Of a stretch of DNA of 23,144 nucleotides, positions 7,919-15,565 are shown piece by piece. Positions within the stretch are counted from its first letter, which is position 1. Each line of letters opens with the position of its first letter. This stretch comes from DASPKA01 sp035628335 (lineage in GTDB: Bacteria; Patescibacteriota; Doudnabacteria; UBA920), in contig DASPKA010000019.1 of the NCBI GenBank assembly GCA_035628335.1, positions 1 to 23,144 on the forward strand. The letters are read 5' to 3'. The position numbers were made by a program, and so were the translations under genes. Under the pieces are notes generated by a model, which saw nothing but the letters and a program-made list of their open reading frames with translations, was not told the DNA's origin and did not search any database.

Positions 7919-7971
7919 AAAGGCTCCTCAGTGCAGTACTTGCCTATCGGCAGGTAGGTCGGGGAGCCTTT
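7919..7971. terminator. Nested hairpin terminator shared by convergent genes
   Basis: The outer stem AAAGGCTCC (7919-7927) pairs perfectly with GGAGCCTTT (7963-7971). Inside it, ACTTGCC, loop TATC and GGCAGGT form a second 7-bp stem with one G-T pair. On the minus strand the sequence continues TTTAATTTT, so it probably ends the trpS transcript as well as the secreted-protein transcript. Confidence 0.7.
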
Positions 7972-7988
7972 CATACTTAACGTTACAA

Positions 7989-8192
7989 TTACCTTCGCCA
8001 GCCTCTTTCATGCCAGCGTTCTCTCGTGTCCCTGTCGACCGGGTCGTCGTCTGAGTAGCCCGTATTCAGTCTTTTACTTCTATCTTTATCTGCTTGTATA
8101 TCTGAGTCTTTAGCAATTTTTCCCGCCTGGACTAGTTGCTCGATATATTCTTTAAGCTCTTCTTCGGTCCGAGGAAGTTTTCTATTTATCAT
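7989..8192 (-). CDS. Small charged protein downstream of trpS, unknown
   Basis: 67 residues from ATG 8192. The first part looks helical (RTEEELKEYIEQLVQAGKIA). The second part is very polar and ends in an arginine/tryptophan-rich tail (ERWHERGWRR). It starts 19 bases after the trpS stop on the same strand, so it is most likely cotranscribed. No SD is seen, only an A/T-rich stretch. The composition is protein-like and the gap before the shared terminator is short, which supports a real gene, but no family is recognised. Confidence 0.55.
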   Translation of the reverse strand: MINRKLPRTEEELKEYIEQLVQAGKIAKDSDIQADKDRSKRLNTGYSDDDPVDRDTRERWHERGWRR

Positions 8193-8211
8193 TTTATTTT
8201 ATGCTTAATTG

Positions 8212-9192
8212 TTAAAGCAGGCCTAGCTTTTCTTTTACTTCTGCGAGTGTATGGCTGGCAGTAAGGCGTGCTTTGCGCGCACCTTCTGCCAGAATTTCTG
8301 CCACATATTCTTTGTCTTTCATGAGTTCCTGTTTTTTTGCTCTAAAATCAGCAAAGTGTTCTGCAATCCGGCTAGCCAGTGTAGCTTTAAGCTCGCTATA
8401 TTTTATAGTACCTTCTTTTTCTGCGTCTACGAAATATTTATGTTCATCTTCTGTGCCAAAAATTTCAAGTAGGAAAAAAAGGTTATCTACCCCCGCAGAC
8501 GCGCCGCCTCCGGTAGTTGCTGTTACAGCCTTTTTTAGCTTCGTTGCTATGTCTTCAGGAGAGTCTGAGATGTAAACAGGGATGTCTGCAGTCTTACTCA
8601 TTTTCTTTTCTGGGTCTTGTAAGGAGCGTATGCGTAAGGGTTTGAGTAAGTAGTTTTTTGGTTCTGGGAATGTTTTGCCAAACCGCTGGTTAAAGCGTTT
8701 TGCTAGGCTACGGGTGAGCTCTAAATGCTGTGTTTGATCATCTCCCACCGGCACCATGTCTGGTTTGTAAAGTAAAATGTCTGCTGCCATGAGGGTAGGA
8801 TAGGTAAATAGGCCAGCATTTATATTTGCTGTATGGGTTTTGGCTTTGTCTTTGTACTGTGTCATGCGCTCAAGTTCTCCTATGGGAGTAACACAGTTTA
8901 GTGCCCATGCTAATTCAGTGTGTTCGGCAATGTGGTTTTGCAGGAAAATTGTAGACTGTTCAGGGTCAAGGCCGGCAGCTATGTACTCAGCAACTACCTC
9001 ATACGTCTGAGTGCGCAGCTCTTTGGGTTCAAATGGGGTAGTTAAAGCGTGCAAGTCTGCCACAAAGAAAAAACACTTGTACCCTTGGTTTTGGAGGTTT
9101 ATAAATTGCTTAAGCGCACCCAAGTAGTTGCCCACATGAAGCTTGCCAGTAGCACGTATGCCGGACAGAATTGTTTTAGTTTTATGTTGCAT
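8212..9192 (-). CDS. trpS: Tryptophanyl-tRNA synthetase
   Basis: 326 residues, the usual length for bacterial TrpRS, which charges tRNA-Trp with tryptophan using ATP. The class I signature 1 appears as TGKLHVGN (15-22, HVGN being the HIGH equivalent). The second signature is KMSKT (197-201) instead of KMSKS, a common variant. Other family blocks are ADLHALTTPF, NPxGELERMTQYKDK-like PIGELERMTQYKDK, FTYPTLMAADILLY, VPVGDDQTQHLELTR and NYLLKPLRIRSLQDPEKK. The ATG at 9192 has no SD; a possible -10 lies seven bases upstream, implying a nearly leaderless mRNA. A 67-residue ORF follows in the same transcript. Confidence 0.96.
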   Translation of the reverse strand: MQHKTKTILSGIRATGKLHVGNYLGALKQFINLQNQGYKCFFFVADLHALTTPFEPKELRTQTYEVVAEYIAAGLDPEQSTIFLQNHIAEHTELAWALNCVTPIGELERMTQYKDKAKTHTANINAGLFTYPTLMAADILLYKPDMVPVGDDQTQHLELTRSLAKRFNQRFGKTFPEPKNYLLKPLRIRSLQDPEKKMSKTADIPVYISDSPEDIATKLKKAVTATTGGGASAGVDNLFFLLEIFGTEDEHKYFVDAEKEGTIKYSELKATLASRIAEHFADFRAKKQELMKDKEYVAEILAEGARKARLTASHTLAEVKEKLGLL

Positions 9193-9199
9193 CTATTTT

Positions 9200-9229
9200 A
9201 TAGTACCATTAAACCCTATATATAAGCAA
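9200..9229 (-). promoter_or_regulatory. Probable trpS promoter
   Basis: TTGCTT (9229-9224), 18-base spacer, TACTAT (9205-9200), then seven bases to the ATG at 9192. The match is moderate. It lies directly after the T-run of the upstream terminator, which fits a promoter in a tight gap. Confidence 0.45.
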
Positions 9230-9264
9230 AAAGAAAGACCGGGCTTGGGTGAACAAGCTCGGTC
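9228..9264 (-). terminator. Intrinsic terminator of the membrane-protein gene
   Basis: Read on the minus strand, GACCGAGCTTG (9264-9254), a six-base loop, and CAAGCCCGGTC (9247-9237) form an 11-bp stem with one mismatch. TTTCTTTTT follows. It lies 18 bases after the stop of the minus-strand gene at 9282. Confidence 0.85.
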
Positions 9265-9281
9265 GTGAATGGTTTCAGCCG

Positions 9282-9701
9282 TTAGTTTGCTGAGTTTCTA
9301 ATGTATTCGTTCCGGATGCTGGCCCCAATTAGAAAGGCCGCTCCTATAAACCATAGCCAGTAGAATACTCCTGCAACAGCGGTGAAGCCTGCAAGCACGC
9401 CCAGGATTCCAGTTGTGACATACCCTGCGCCGGCAGCACCATAGATGAACGCAAGCCACCCCACTATGGTAAAGCAAGCTGTCCAGAACTCAGTGACGGG
9501 AATACGGTTAGTCAGGTTAAAGATTGAGATAGCGGCAACAATATAGACTGTTGCCCCTAAAAGGGCTCGCCACCCCGGCGTCCTGGAGTCTAAATCTTGT
9601 TCAAATGCACCCATGAGCCAGGCTCCGCAAATTAGAATGACAAGTCCCAGGACGTAGCCAGACCAAATTACTGAAAGATTGGGAGTAGTTGTTGTTGACA
9701 T
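9282..9701 (-). CDS. Multi-pass membrane protein, 139 residues, unknown
   Basis: The start at 9701 is set by AGAGG seven bases upstream on the minus strand; the frame extends 31 codons further but that part has no start signal and covers the SD. The protein begins MSTTTTPNLS. It has four or five predicted membrane helices: SVIWSGYVLGLVILICGAWL, ALLGATVYIVAAISIF, FWTACFTIVGWLAFIYGA, and a long hydrophobic stretch TTGILGVLAGFTAVAGVFYW plus LWFIGAAFLIGAS. The C-terminus is short and polar (RNEYIRNSAN). No family is recognised. It is a single-gene unit with its own terminator. Confidence 0.7.
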   Translation of the reverse strand: MSTTTTPNLSVIWSGYVLGLVILICGAWLMGAFEQDLDSRTPGWRALLGATVYIVAAISIFNLTNRIPVTEFWTACFTIVGWLAFIYGAAGAGYVTTGILGVLAGFTAVAGVFYWLWFIGAAFLIGASIRNEYIRNSAN

Positions 9702-9787
9702 CTTTTTTCCTCTTGTTTGTTGAAGGTTGGATTTATGCGCTGTCAGTGTACTATATCTGCAAAATAACGCAAGTGGCTGAATTTTCC

Positions 9788-9816
9788 TTGACAAGGGGTT
9801 TTTAATGCTTTATTAT
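9788..9816 (+). promoter_or_regulatory. Strong promoter with a 16-codon leaderless ORF downstream
   Basis: Consensus TTGACA (9788-9793), exactly 17 bases, then TATTAT (9811-9816). The predicted start is at 9823-9824, which is the first base of a small ORF (9824-9874). It drives the leader and the cysteine-rich protein gene at 9923. Confidence 0.75.
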
Positions 9817-9823
9817 GCCCATA

Positions 9824-9874
9824 ATGGATAATAAGCCCACTCACAACTTGGCAGTTTCAGAAAATAAGTGGTAA
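9824..9874 (+). CDS. Candidate leaderless leader peptide, 16 residues
   Basis: ATG at 9824 coincides with the predicted transcription start. The ORF encodes MDNKPTHNLAVSENKW and stops at TAA 9872-9874, four bases before an intrinsic terminator hairpin. The position between promoter and terminator is that of a leader peptide in transcription attenuation. It has no run of one amino acid; the last codon is a single Trp. It could also be chance within a short RNA. Confidence 0.35.
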   Translation: MDNKPTHNLAVSENKW

Positions 9875-9877
9875 CAC

Positions 9878-9902
9878 ATACCCGTTTGTGGGTATTTTTT
9901 TT
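9878..9902 (+). terminator. Intrinsic terminator in the leader of the cysteine-rich gene
   Basis: ATACCC (9878-9883), loop GTTTGT, GGGTAT (9890-9895), with eight T bases (9895-9902). It stands between a strong promoter and the SD (9913-9917) of the next gene, so it would cut transcription unless relieved. CCCAC (9836-9840) can pair with GTGGG (9888-9892) as a possible anti-terminator. Confidence 0.7.
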
Positions 9903-9922
9903 AACTCGAAATGGAGGTCAGC

Positions 9923-10306
9923 ATGAGTAAAGCGGCTATAAGTCAAGTATTTTTTTCTTGCGCGCCAATTCAAAAAAACCCTACATTCCAGGCAAGACGA
10001 GCGCGCATGAACCTTGCTATGATATATAGCGTGCGGTCCAGGCAAGTAAAGGCGCACTATCGGTGTGAGCGGTTTCCACGGTGCGGCTATGTGCTTATCA
10101 AGGCAGATGGACTTGAACACATGCCGTTTTGGGTAAATATAGACAGCGACGGGCTTACGCCTACTCAGAGACGCACTTTGTCCAAAGAGCCAAACACTAT
10201 GGACTATGAAGGAAAGGAATGTCCATGCTGTTCGACACTTACAGATGAGGCGATCTTACAGCGTGCAAGACAAGCTGTGGCTGCGTCACTTTCTCAAGAA
10301 GAGTGA
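9923..10306 (+). CDS. Small cysteine-rich (zinc-ribbon-like) protein, 127 residues
   Basis: ATG 9923 is chosen over the in-frame ATG at 9911 because GGAGG (9913-9917) lies five bases before it. Cysteines come in two groups: C48 and C54 (YRCERFPRCGY) and C100, C102, C103 (KECPCCS), separated by about 45 residues. This resembles a zinc-binding fold with knuckles on two strands. The N-terminal part is basic (QARRARMN, YSVRSRQVKAHYR), which would suit nucleic acid binding. A helical tail with ILQRARQAVAAS follows. No known family is recognised. The stop codon is inside its terminator. The leader upstream has a strong promoter and a terminator, so expression may be conditional. Confidence 0.65.
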   Translation: MSKAAISQVFFSCAPIQKNPTFQARRARMNLAMIYSVRSRQVKAHYRCERFPRCGYVLIKADGLEHMPFWVNIDSDGLTPTQRRTLSKEPNTMDYEGKECPCCSTLTDEAILQRARQAVAASLSQEE

Positions 10307-10331
10307 CGGACCTTAGGTCCGCCACTCTTTT
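10299..10331 (+). terminator. Intrinsic terminator overlapping the end of the cysteine-rich gene
   Basis: AAGAGTG, an A/C mismatch, CGGACC (10299-10312), loop TTA, then GGTCCG, C, CACTCTT (10316-10329) and a short T-run to 10331. The TGA stop (10304-10306) lies in the left arm. The smc promoter follows 10 bases later. Confidence 0.85.
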
Positions 10332-10340
10332 ATGTACTCA

Positions 10341-10349
10341 TGGTATAAT
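10341..10349 (+). promoter_or_regulatory. Extended -10 promoter of smc
   Basis: TGG followed by perfect TATAAT (10344-10349), ten bases before ATG 10360. No -35 match lies in the terminator stem upstream. The predicted leader is at most about three bases. Confidence 0.7.
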
Positions 10350-10359
10350 TATAGGGAAT

Positions 10360-12990
10360 ATGTATTTAAAAAGCTTAGAAATTCAAGGGTTTAAGTCTTT
10401 TGCACTAAAGACTGTTTTGGAATTCGAACGTGGCATGACTGCAATCGTTGGCCCAAATGGATCCGGGAAATCGAACTGTGCCGACGCAGTGCGCTGGGTG
10501 CTTGGTGAACAGTCGAGCAAAATGGTACGCGGCAAGAAGTCCGAAGACGTCATTTTCGCAGGTTCTGACAAAAAGACCCGCCTTGGTTTTGCTGAGGTAA
10601 TTGCAACTTTTGACAACAGTGATAGGCGAATACCTGTAGATACAGCTGAAGTTTCCATTGGTCGTCGTATTGACCGCACGGGTAACTCTGAGTATTTAGT
10701 AAGCGGGAACAGGGTTAGATTGCAAGACATTGTGGACTTAGTGTTGAAGTCGGGAATAGGCACGTCTCGGTATACAGTCATTGGACAGGGCACTATAGAT
10801 CAAATGATCTTGTCTGGCCCTCCAGAAATAAAGAACTTAATAGACGAAGCCTCTGGAGTTAAGACGTACTATATTAAACGTGAAAAAACGTTGCGCAAAA
10901 TGGAAGTCACTGCGGAGAACCTCATGCGCGCAGAAGACTTAATACAAGAAATAGAACCACGACTCCGCACCTTGAGACGGCAAGCAAAGCGCATGGAGGA
11001 ACGAGCTGGTCTTGAGTCAGAGCTAAAAGCTTTACAGCTTGAGTATTACAGCGGTTTAATTGCTCAACATGCTCACGAAGAAGGGAAAATTCATCTTCAA
11101 CTTACCTCAGTTTCCGCTAGGCAGAATCAGGCAGAGTTAGAGCTTGCTGGTTTACAGGAACACCTAGAGGCCTTAGAAAAGGAAGGCGAGAATTTAGCTT
11201 TAGCAGGGTCGGAGTATCAGACTCAGCTATTTTCTTTGCAAGAACAAAAAAACAATCTCACTGAAAAACTTTCATTAGTGAGAGGCAAAATGCAAAGCCA
11301 GCGTACAGGTAGTACGGACTCAAACTCAATTCGTGTTGACCTGCACCAGACACAGTCTCGCATTCGTGAGTTGGAAGAGGAGGCAAGCATAACCTCAAGT
11401 AAAGAAAAAGAGCTACGAAAAGCTGTGGATGAAAAAGCCGCTGCTTTGGCTGAGGTAAACAGAAGTCTGACAGAGTTACAGAAGCAAATGCAAAAGCCAG
11501 AGTCAATAGACTACGCTGTAATCAAAAAAGAAATAGAACTACTTGAAAGCTCGTTTAAAGCTTTTTGGGGTTCTATGGACGCCTCGGATGATGTTTTTGC
11601 TATAAAGCAGTCCGCTTCTATATTTAAGGGCGAGTTTGAACGTTTTTCTGAGCACTCACGCCGTACTTTAGGGCTCCAGACCAAGTCTTATGAAGATTTG
11701 TCTAACAGCTTAAACTCGCTGCTCCAGGCAAAAGACAAGTTTACCATAGAGTATAACAATTTCAAAAATGAACTGAGTTCGCTGAGTATACGTGTTGGTT
11801 ACATACAGAACGAAATCACATCTCTAAAAAAACAAGAGTACAGTTTACAGTTGGGGCTTAAGCAAGCAACCGCGGTAGACGAAGCAAGTTTGCAGGAACT
11901 ATGGCAACAGCTCACTGCTGAGGAAGGAGCTATTCAGGCGGAGATCAATGAACTGAACACAAGCATAGAAGCAGTCGTGATAGAGTCTAAAAAGTTTACA
12001 GAGGCTGACAACGCACGGCGTGCCAGCATAACAGCTCAGGACCGTTTGTTTAGAGAGCGCATGGCTCAGTTTAATATGCTTCAGGAGGAAGCAAGTAAAA
12101 TACAAATAGAAAAAGCAAAGGTAGATACGCGTTTTGAGTCATTGACTGTAGAAATCGAAAAAGAGTTGGGGGCTGGAATGGCACAGTCGCTGCATGCTCA
12201 GCCGGTTCCACAGGTCACTGCAAATGTAGCTGAACGAATTGCAAAGCTTAAATACCGGTTAGATTTAATTGGCGGAGTAGACGAACTCACCGTTCAAGAG
12301 TTTAATGAAACAGAAGCAAGACACACCACTCTTACAACACAAGTAGATGATTTAAAAAAGAGCTTAGAAGACCTGCGTCAGATAATGGACGAGCTAGACC
12401 AGCACATTAAGGTGAAGTTTAACTCTGCCTTCCACAAGATTAACGCTCAGTTTGAGTACTATTTCCGCATGCTTTTTAACGGCGGTCGCGCATACTTAAC
12501 GCTCGTGCAAGAAAAATCCGCCGATGATGGGTCCGAATCCGGCGAAGAAGAAATGGAAAATGAGAATGAGGAACAAGTTGAAAATCTACGTCCAGAAGAA
12601 AAGCTGGTTAAGAAGTACGAAAAGCGTGCAGGGATTACCGGTGTGGACATAAAAGCAACGCCTCCGGGCAAGAAGCTTGCCTCAGTACAGGCTCTCTCTG
12701 GTGGTGAGCGTTCTCTGACCGCTATAGCACTGCTTTGCAGTCTACTTTCCTGTTTTCCATCACCTTTTGTCTTTCTAGACGAGGTAGATGCAGCTTTAGA
12801 TGACGCCAATACCATCCGTTTTGGTCAAATTCTAGGTACGCTCGCCCACCAAACCCAGTTCGTCACCATAACCCACAACCGCGAAACCATGAGCCGCTCT
12901 TCCTTGCTCTACGGCGTGACTATGAGCGATGATGGTGTTTCCAAACTTTTAAGTGTTAAATTAGACCAAGCAAAAGTTTACGCAAAATGA
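10360..12990 (+). CDS. smc: Compact SMC-like chromosome segregation ATPase without a canonical hinge
   Basis: 876 residues from ATG 10360 (MYLKSLEIQGFKSF, the typical SMC start). SMC proteins are ABC-type ATPases that compact and resolve chromosomes. Seen: Walker A GPNGSGKSN (31-39), Q-loop LGEQS (48-52), the head segment GQGTIDQMI and IDEASGVKTYYIKRE, the C-terminal LDLIGGVDELTVQEFNE block (from about 634), signature LSGGERS (779-785), Walker B FVFLDEVDAALDDAN (803-817) and the H-loop His in THNRE (838-842). Bacterial SMCs usually have 1150-1200 residues and a hinge of about 150 residues in the middle. Here the coil between the heads is only about 500 residues and no GALADLI or similar hinge block is visible; the centre holds FKAFWGSMDASDDVFAIKQ. 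An acidic insert (about 719-748, ESGEEEMENENEE) lies in the C-terminal head. Earlier in-frame start codons precede the promoter and are rejected. Confidence 0.9.
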   Translation: MYLKSLEIQGFKSFALKTVLEFERGMTAIVGPNGSGKSNCADAVRWVLGEQSSKMVRGKKSEDVIFAGSDKKTRLGFAEVIATFDNSDRRIPVDTAEVSIGRRIDRTGNSEYLVSGNRVRLQDIVDLVLKSGIGTSRYTVIGQGTIDQMILSGPPEIKNLIDEASGVKTYYIKREKTLRKMEVTAENLMRAEDLIQEIEPRLRTLRRQAKRMEERAGLESELKALQLEYYSGLIAQHAHEEGKIHLQLTSVSARQNQAELELAGLQEHLEALEKEGENLALAGSEYQTQLFSLQEQKNNLTEKLSLVRGKMQSQRTGSTDSNSIRVDLHQTQSRIRELEEEASITSSKEKELRKAVDEKAAALAEVNRSLTELQKQMQKPESIDYAVIKKEIELLESSFKAFWGSMDASDDVFAIKQSASIFKGEFERFSEHSRRTLGLQTKSYEDLSNSLNSLLQAKDKFTIEYNNFKNELSSLSIRVGYIQNEITSLKKQEYSLQLGLKQATAVDEASLQELWQQLTAEEGAIQAEINELNTSIEAVVIESKKFTEADNARRASITAQDRLFRERMAQFNMLQEEASKIQIEKAKVDTRFESLTVEIEKELGAGMAQSLHAQPVPQVTANVAERIAKLKYRLDLIGGVDELTVQEFNETEARHTTLTTQVDDLKKSLEDLRQIMDELDQHIKVKFNSAFHKINAQFEYYFRMLFNGGRAYLTLVQEKSADDGSESGEEEMENENEEQVENLRPEEKLVKKYEKRAGITGVDIKATPPGKKLASVQALSGGERSLTAIALLCSLLSCFPSPFVFLDEVDAALDDANTIRFGQILGTLAHQTQFVTITHNRETMSRSSLLYGVTMSDDGVSKLLSVKLDQAKVYAK

Positions 12991-12995
12991 CTTCA

Positions 12996-13023
12996 CTATT
13001 TCGTGACGGCCATCACAGAATAG
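12996..13023. promoter_or_regulatory. 28-base imperfect palindrome upstream of the P-type ATPase
   Basis: CTATTTCGTGACGG is followed by CCATCACAGAATAG, an inverted repeat with 11 of 14 matching positions. It fills most of the 43-base gap between smc and the ATPase start at 13034. It could be an operator, or a weak RNA hairpin; no T-run follows. Confidence 0.4.
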
Positions 13024-13033
13024 AGAAAATAAA

Positions 13034-15529
13034 ATGAATATAGAGTACTTCAGTCTTTCAGCTGAAGAGGTATTAAAAAGACTTAACTCGTCAGTGAAAG
13101 GGTTGTCTGAGAGAGAAGCGAAGAAGCGACTTCAAGCTGAGGGGTTAAATAAAATAAATAGCCAAAGCGTTTCATGGGTTAAAATATTTTTCTCTCAGTA
13201 CGCTAATTTTTTAATGGGCCTTCTCATTTTTGGTTGCGGCCTGTCTTTTTATTTAGGTGAAATGATAGACGGATTTGTGATTTTTGCAATTTTACTCATT
13301 AACGGTGCGTTGGGAACTGTGCAGGAGTACCGAGCGGAGAAGCTAGCATTAGCTCTTGCTAAGCTTCTGCCCCAGAAAGCCAGAGTACGGCGCGGGGGTA
13401 AGGAGGTATGGATAGACAAAGAACAGGTGGTCACCGGAGATATATTGCTATTAGAAAACGGCCAAACGATCTGTGCAGATTGTAGAATAATCCAGTCTGA
13501 CGGCTTTGCTGTTGACGAGTCTGTATTAACCGGAGAGTCAGCACCGGTAGAGAAAGTTCACACCGTGTTACCTAACGCTAAACGCATAGAAGAAATGCAA
13601 AATATGCTATTTGCAGGTACCTCAGCAGCTGCGGGTACCTGCCAAGCAGTAGTGGTAGCTCGTGGTGATAGCAGTGAGTTCGGGCGTATAGCCGCTCTTT
13701 CTCGGTCTGCCAAAAAACAGAGCAGCTTTTTAAAGCAGGTCAATGGATTATCAGACATGCTGTTTAAAGTGGTAATAGCTGTATCTATAGTGTTATTTTT
13801 CTTGCTTACGTTTACACATCACTCCCTTGGTGTTTCAGAAATTTTTCTTTTTGTTATAGCTCTGGCAATTGCAATAGTCCCAGAAATGCTACCACTAATT
13901 TCTACGTTAGCGCTCTCAAACGCTAGTCTGAAGTTAGCAAAAAAAGGTGTGTTGTTAAAGCGTTTGAGTTCACTGGAAGATATGGGCGCAGCACAAGTAA
14001 TACTTACTGACAAGACAGGTACCCTTACCGAGAACCGTTTACAACTAAAGCGTATATACTCTGAGAAGCCCTCTGAAACAATGCAATCAGCTTTATACGC
14101 TTCTTCAGCCCTGCAGGACCGGGAACATCTACTCGCAGGCTCCTTTGATGCAGCCCTGCTTGCAGCAGCAACAGAAGCGCAGGTAGAGCAACTTGAATTG
14201 CTCAAGTACAAATGGCAGTCGGGCTTTGACCCAAAACATCGCGGGCAATTTTCAGTCATCGACAACTACACAGGTCACTATGTACACGCTAAGGGGGCGC
14301 CGGAGAATATAGTTGCTTTATGTGCTATCGATGATGTACATGAACAGCAGGTTATCGCAACAGCAAAGGTGTTAGGTAATCAAGGGTTTAGAGTTTTGGC
14401 TGTTGCAGCCGGGCCTATACCAGACAGGCATACTGAGTTTGCATGGGAACAGTTTACAAACTTGGAGTACCTAGGCTTAATTGCGTTTGAGGACCCGCTT
14501 AAGAAAACAGCTAAGGAGGCGATTGCTGAAGCAAAACAAATGAACTTAGAGGTTAAAATTTTGACTGGTGACTCAAAGGAAGTCGCACTGCATGTTGCAA
14601 AAGAAGTGGGGCTGAAGCTTTCACCAACGGAGGTTATGTCAGGCGCTGAGTTTTCTGTACTATCTTCAGCACAGAAACTTGAGGCAGTGAGCCAAGTACT
14701 GGTATTCGCACGCGTCTTGCCAGAAGAGAAGTTTGAAATTGTTTCCCTTACTCAGGAACAAAAACCCGCTATTTTTCTTGGAGAGGGGATTAACGATGCG
14801 CCGGCACTAAAGCGCGCATCTGTTGGTCTTGTTGTTGAGGAAGCGTCTGAAATTGCCAAAGAGTCAGCAGATGTAGTGCTCACTCGAGCTGACTTGTCCG
14901 TGATAGTAGAGTCGGTGAAGCGAGGCAGGCGTATTATGTCCAACATTTCTAAGTACATTCTAATTACGCTTACTGGTAACTTTGGAAGTCTGTATGCACT
15001 CGCTTTTGCCTCGGTAGTGTTTTCTACACTACCATTATTACCTACACAGGTGCTTCTGGAAAACATACTCACGGACGTTCCCATGATTTGGCTCATTTCC
15101 GCGCGGCTTTCTCAGAGTGAGCTTGCGTTACCTGTACGGCAGAATTTAAAAAACTTAGTGAGGCTGTCACTGATTATAGGAAGCATAGTACTTGGTATTC
15201 AAATACTGTTTATGTTCCTATATCAAGGTTTGCCCGCACCTCTATTCCGTACGCTGTGGCTGGTAGAAATAATCCTCATGGAGTTTGTGCTCATACTTTC
15301 TCTGCGCTCTCCTCACCGCTTTGTCCCATTAGAAGGCTTACAGCCAGCGTCGATTATAGGTTTCCTCGCAGTCTGTGTATTTACGGTGGCCATGCCCTAC
15401 CTACCACTTATTTCCGACTTACTCCATTTAGTTCAACCATCTCTTCCCCAAATCTGGGGCTGCTTGCTGCTGGTGTTCATAGGATATATACTTTTAGAAG
15501 CTATTAAACCAAAGCTGCTGCGTCGCTAA
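13034..15529 (+). CDS. P-type cation-transporting ATPase, MgtA-like (P3B)
   Basis: 831 residues, an ATP-driven cation pump in the cytoplasmic membrane. Domains in order: N-terminal cation ATPase domain (LSAEEVLKRL, to about 45), helices M1-M2 (50-95), actuator with TGES (166-169), M3-M4 with AIAIVPEMLP (278-287), phosphorylation motif DKTGTLTEN with D326, nucleotide domain with KGAPEN, hinge LTGDS, then six C-terminal membrane helices. PEMLP in M4 and NFG at the start of M5-M6 resemble magnesium transporters of the MgtA type rather than calcium pumps (PEGLP), so magnesium import is a reasonable guess. One oddity: the near-invariant GDGxND motif reads GEGIND (583-588), with Glu584 replacing the Asp that helps hold catalytic magnesium. 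The start has no clear SD (GAGAAAATAAA). The gene is 43 bases after smc. Confidence 0.88.
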   Translation: MNIEYFSLSAEEVLKRLNSSVKGLSEREAKKRLQAEGLNKINSQSVSWVKIFFSQYANFLMGLLIFGCGLSFYLGEMIDGFVIFAILLINGALGTVQEYRAEKLALALAKLLPQKARVRRGGKEVWIDKEQVVTGDILLLENGQTICADCRIIQSDGFAVDESVLTGESAPVEKVHTVLPNAKRIEEMQNMLFAGTSAAAGTCQAVVVARGDSSEFGRIAALSRSAKKQSSFLKQVNGLSDMLFKVVIAVSIVLFFLLTFTHHSLGVSEIFLFVIALAIAIVPEMLPLISTLALSNASLKLAKKGVLLKRLSSLEDMGAAQVILTDKTGTLTENRLQLKRIYSEKPSETMQSALYASSALQDREHLLAGSFDAALLAAATEAQVEQLELLKYKWQSGFDPKHRGQFSVIDNYTGHYVHAKGAPENIVALCAIDDVHEQQVIATAKVLGNQGFRVLAVAAGPIPDRHTEFAWEQFTNLEYLGLIAFEDPLKKTAKEAIAEAKQMNLEVKILTGDSKEVALHVAKEVGLKLSPTEVMSGAEFSVLSSAQKLEAVSQVLVFARVLPEEKFEIVSLTQEQKPAIFLGEGINDAPALKRASVGLVVEEASEIAKESADVVLTRADLSVIVESVKRGRRIMSNISKYILITLTGNFGSLYALAFASVVFSTLPLLPTQVLLENILTDVPMIWLISARLSQSELALPVRQNLKNLVRLSLIIGSIVLGIQILFMFLYQGLPAPLFRTLWLVEIILMEFVLILSLRSPHRFVPLEGLQPASIIGFLAVCVFTVAMPYLPLISDLLHLVQPSLPQIWGCLLLVFIGYILLEAIKPKLLRR

Positions 15530-15565
15530 CTCATCACTGTCCACTAACTACTATCCACTAAATTT
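15530..15565 (+). repeat. TCCACTA repeat tract upstream of dedA
   Basis: The 36-base gap between the ATPase and dedA carries TCCACTA twice (15540-15546 and 15553-15559) with related CACTA/ACTA words. It directly abuts the start codon region and leaves no SD. Its nature is unknown; it may be a low-complexity dispersed element. Confidence 0.4.

Noticed and set aside
9824..9874. Classical tryptophan attenuator peptide
   Set aside because: Only one Trp codon is present and the gene downstream is not a tryptophan gene.
10303..10359. Upstream start of smc (19 extra codons)
   Set aside because: It lies within the terminator and promoter; the SMC family starts at MYLKSLEIQGFKSF.
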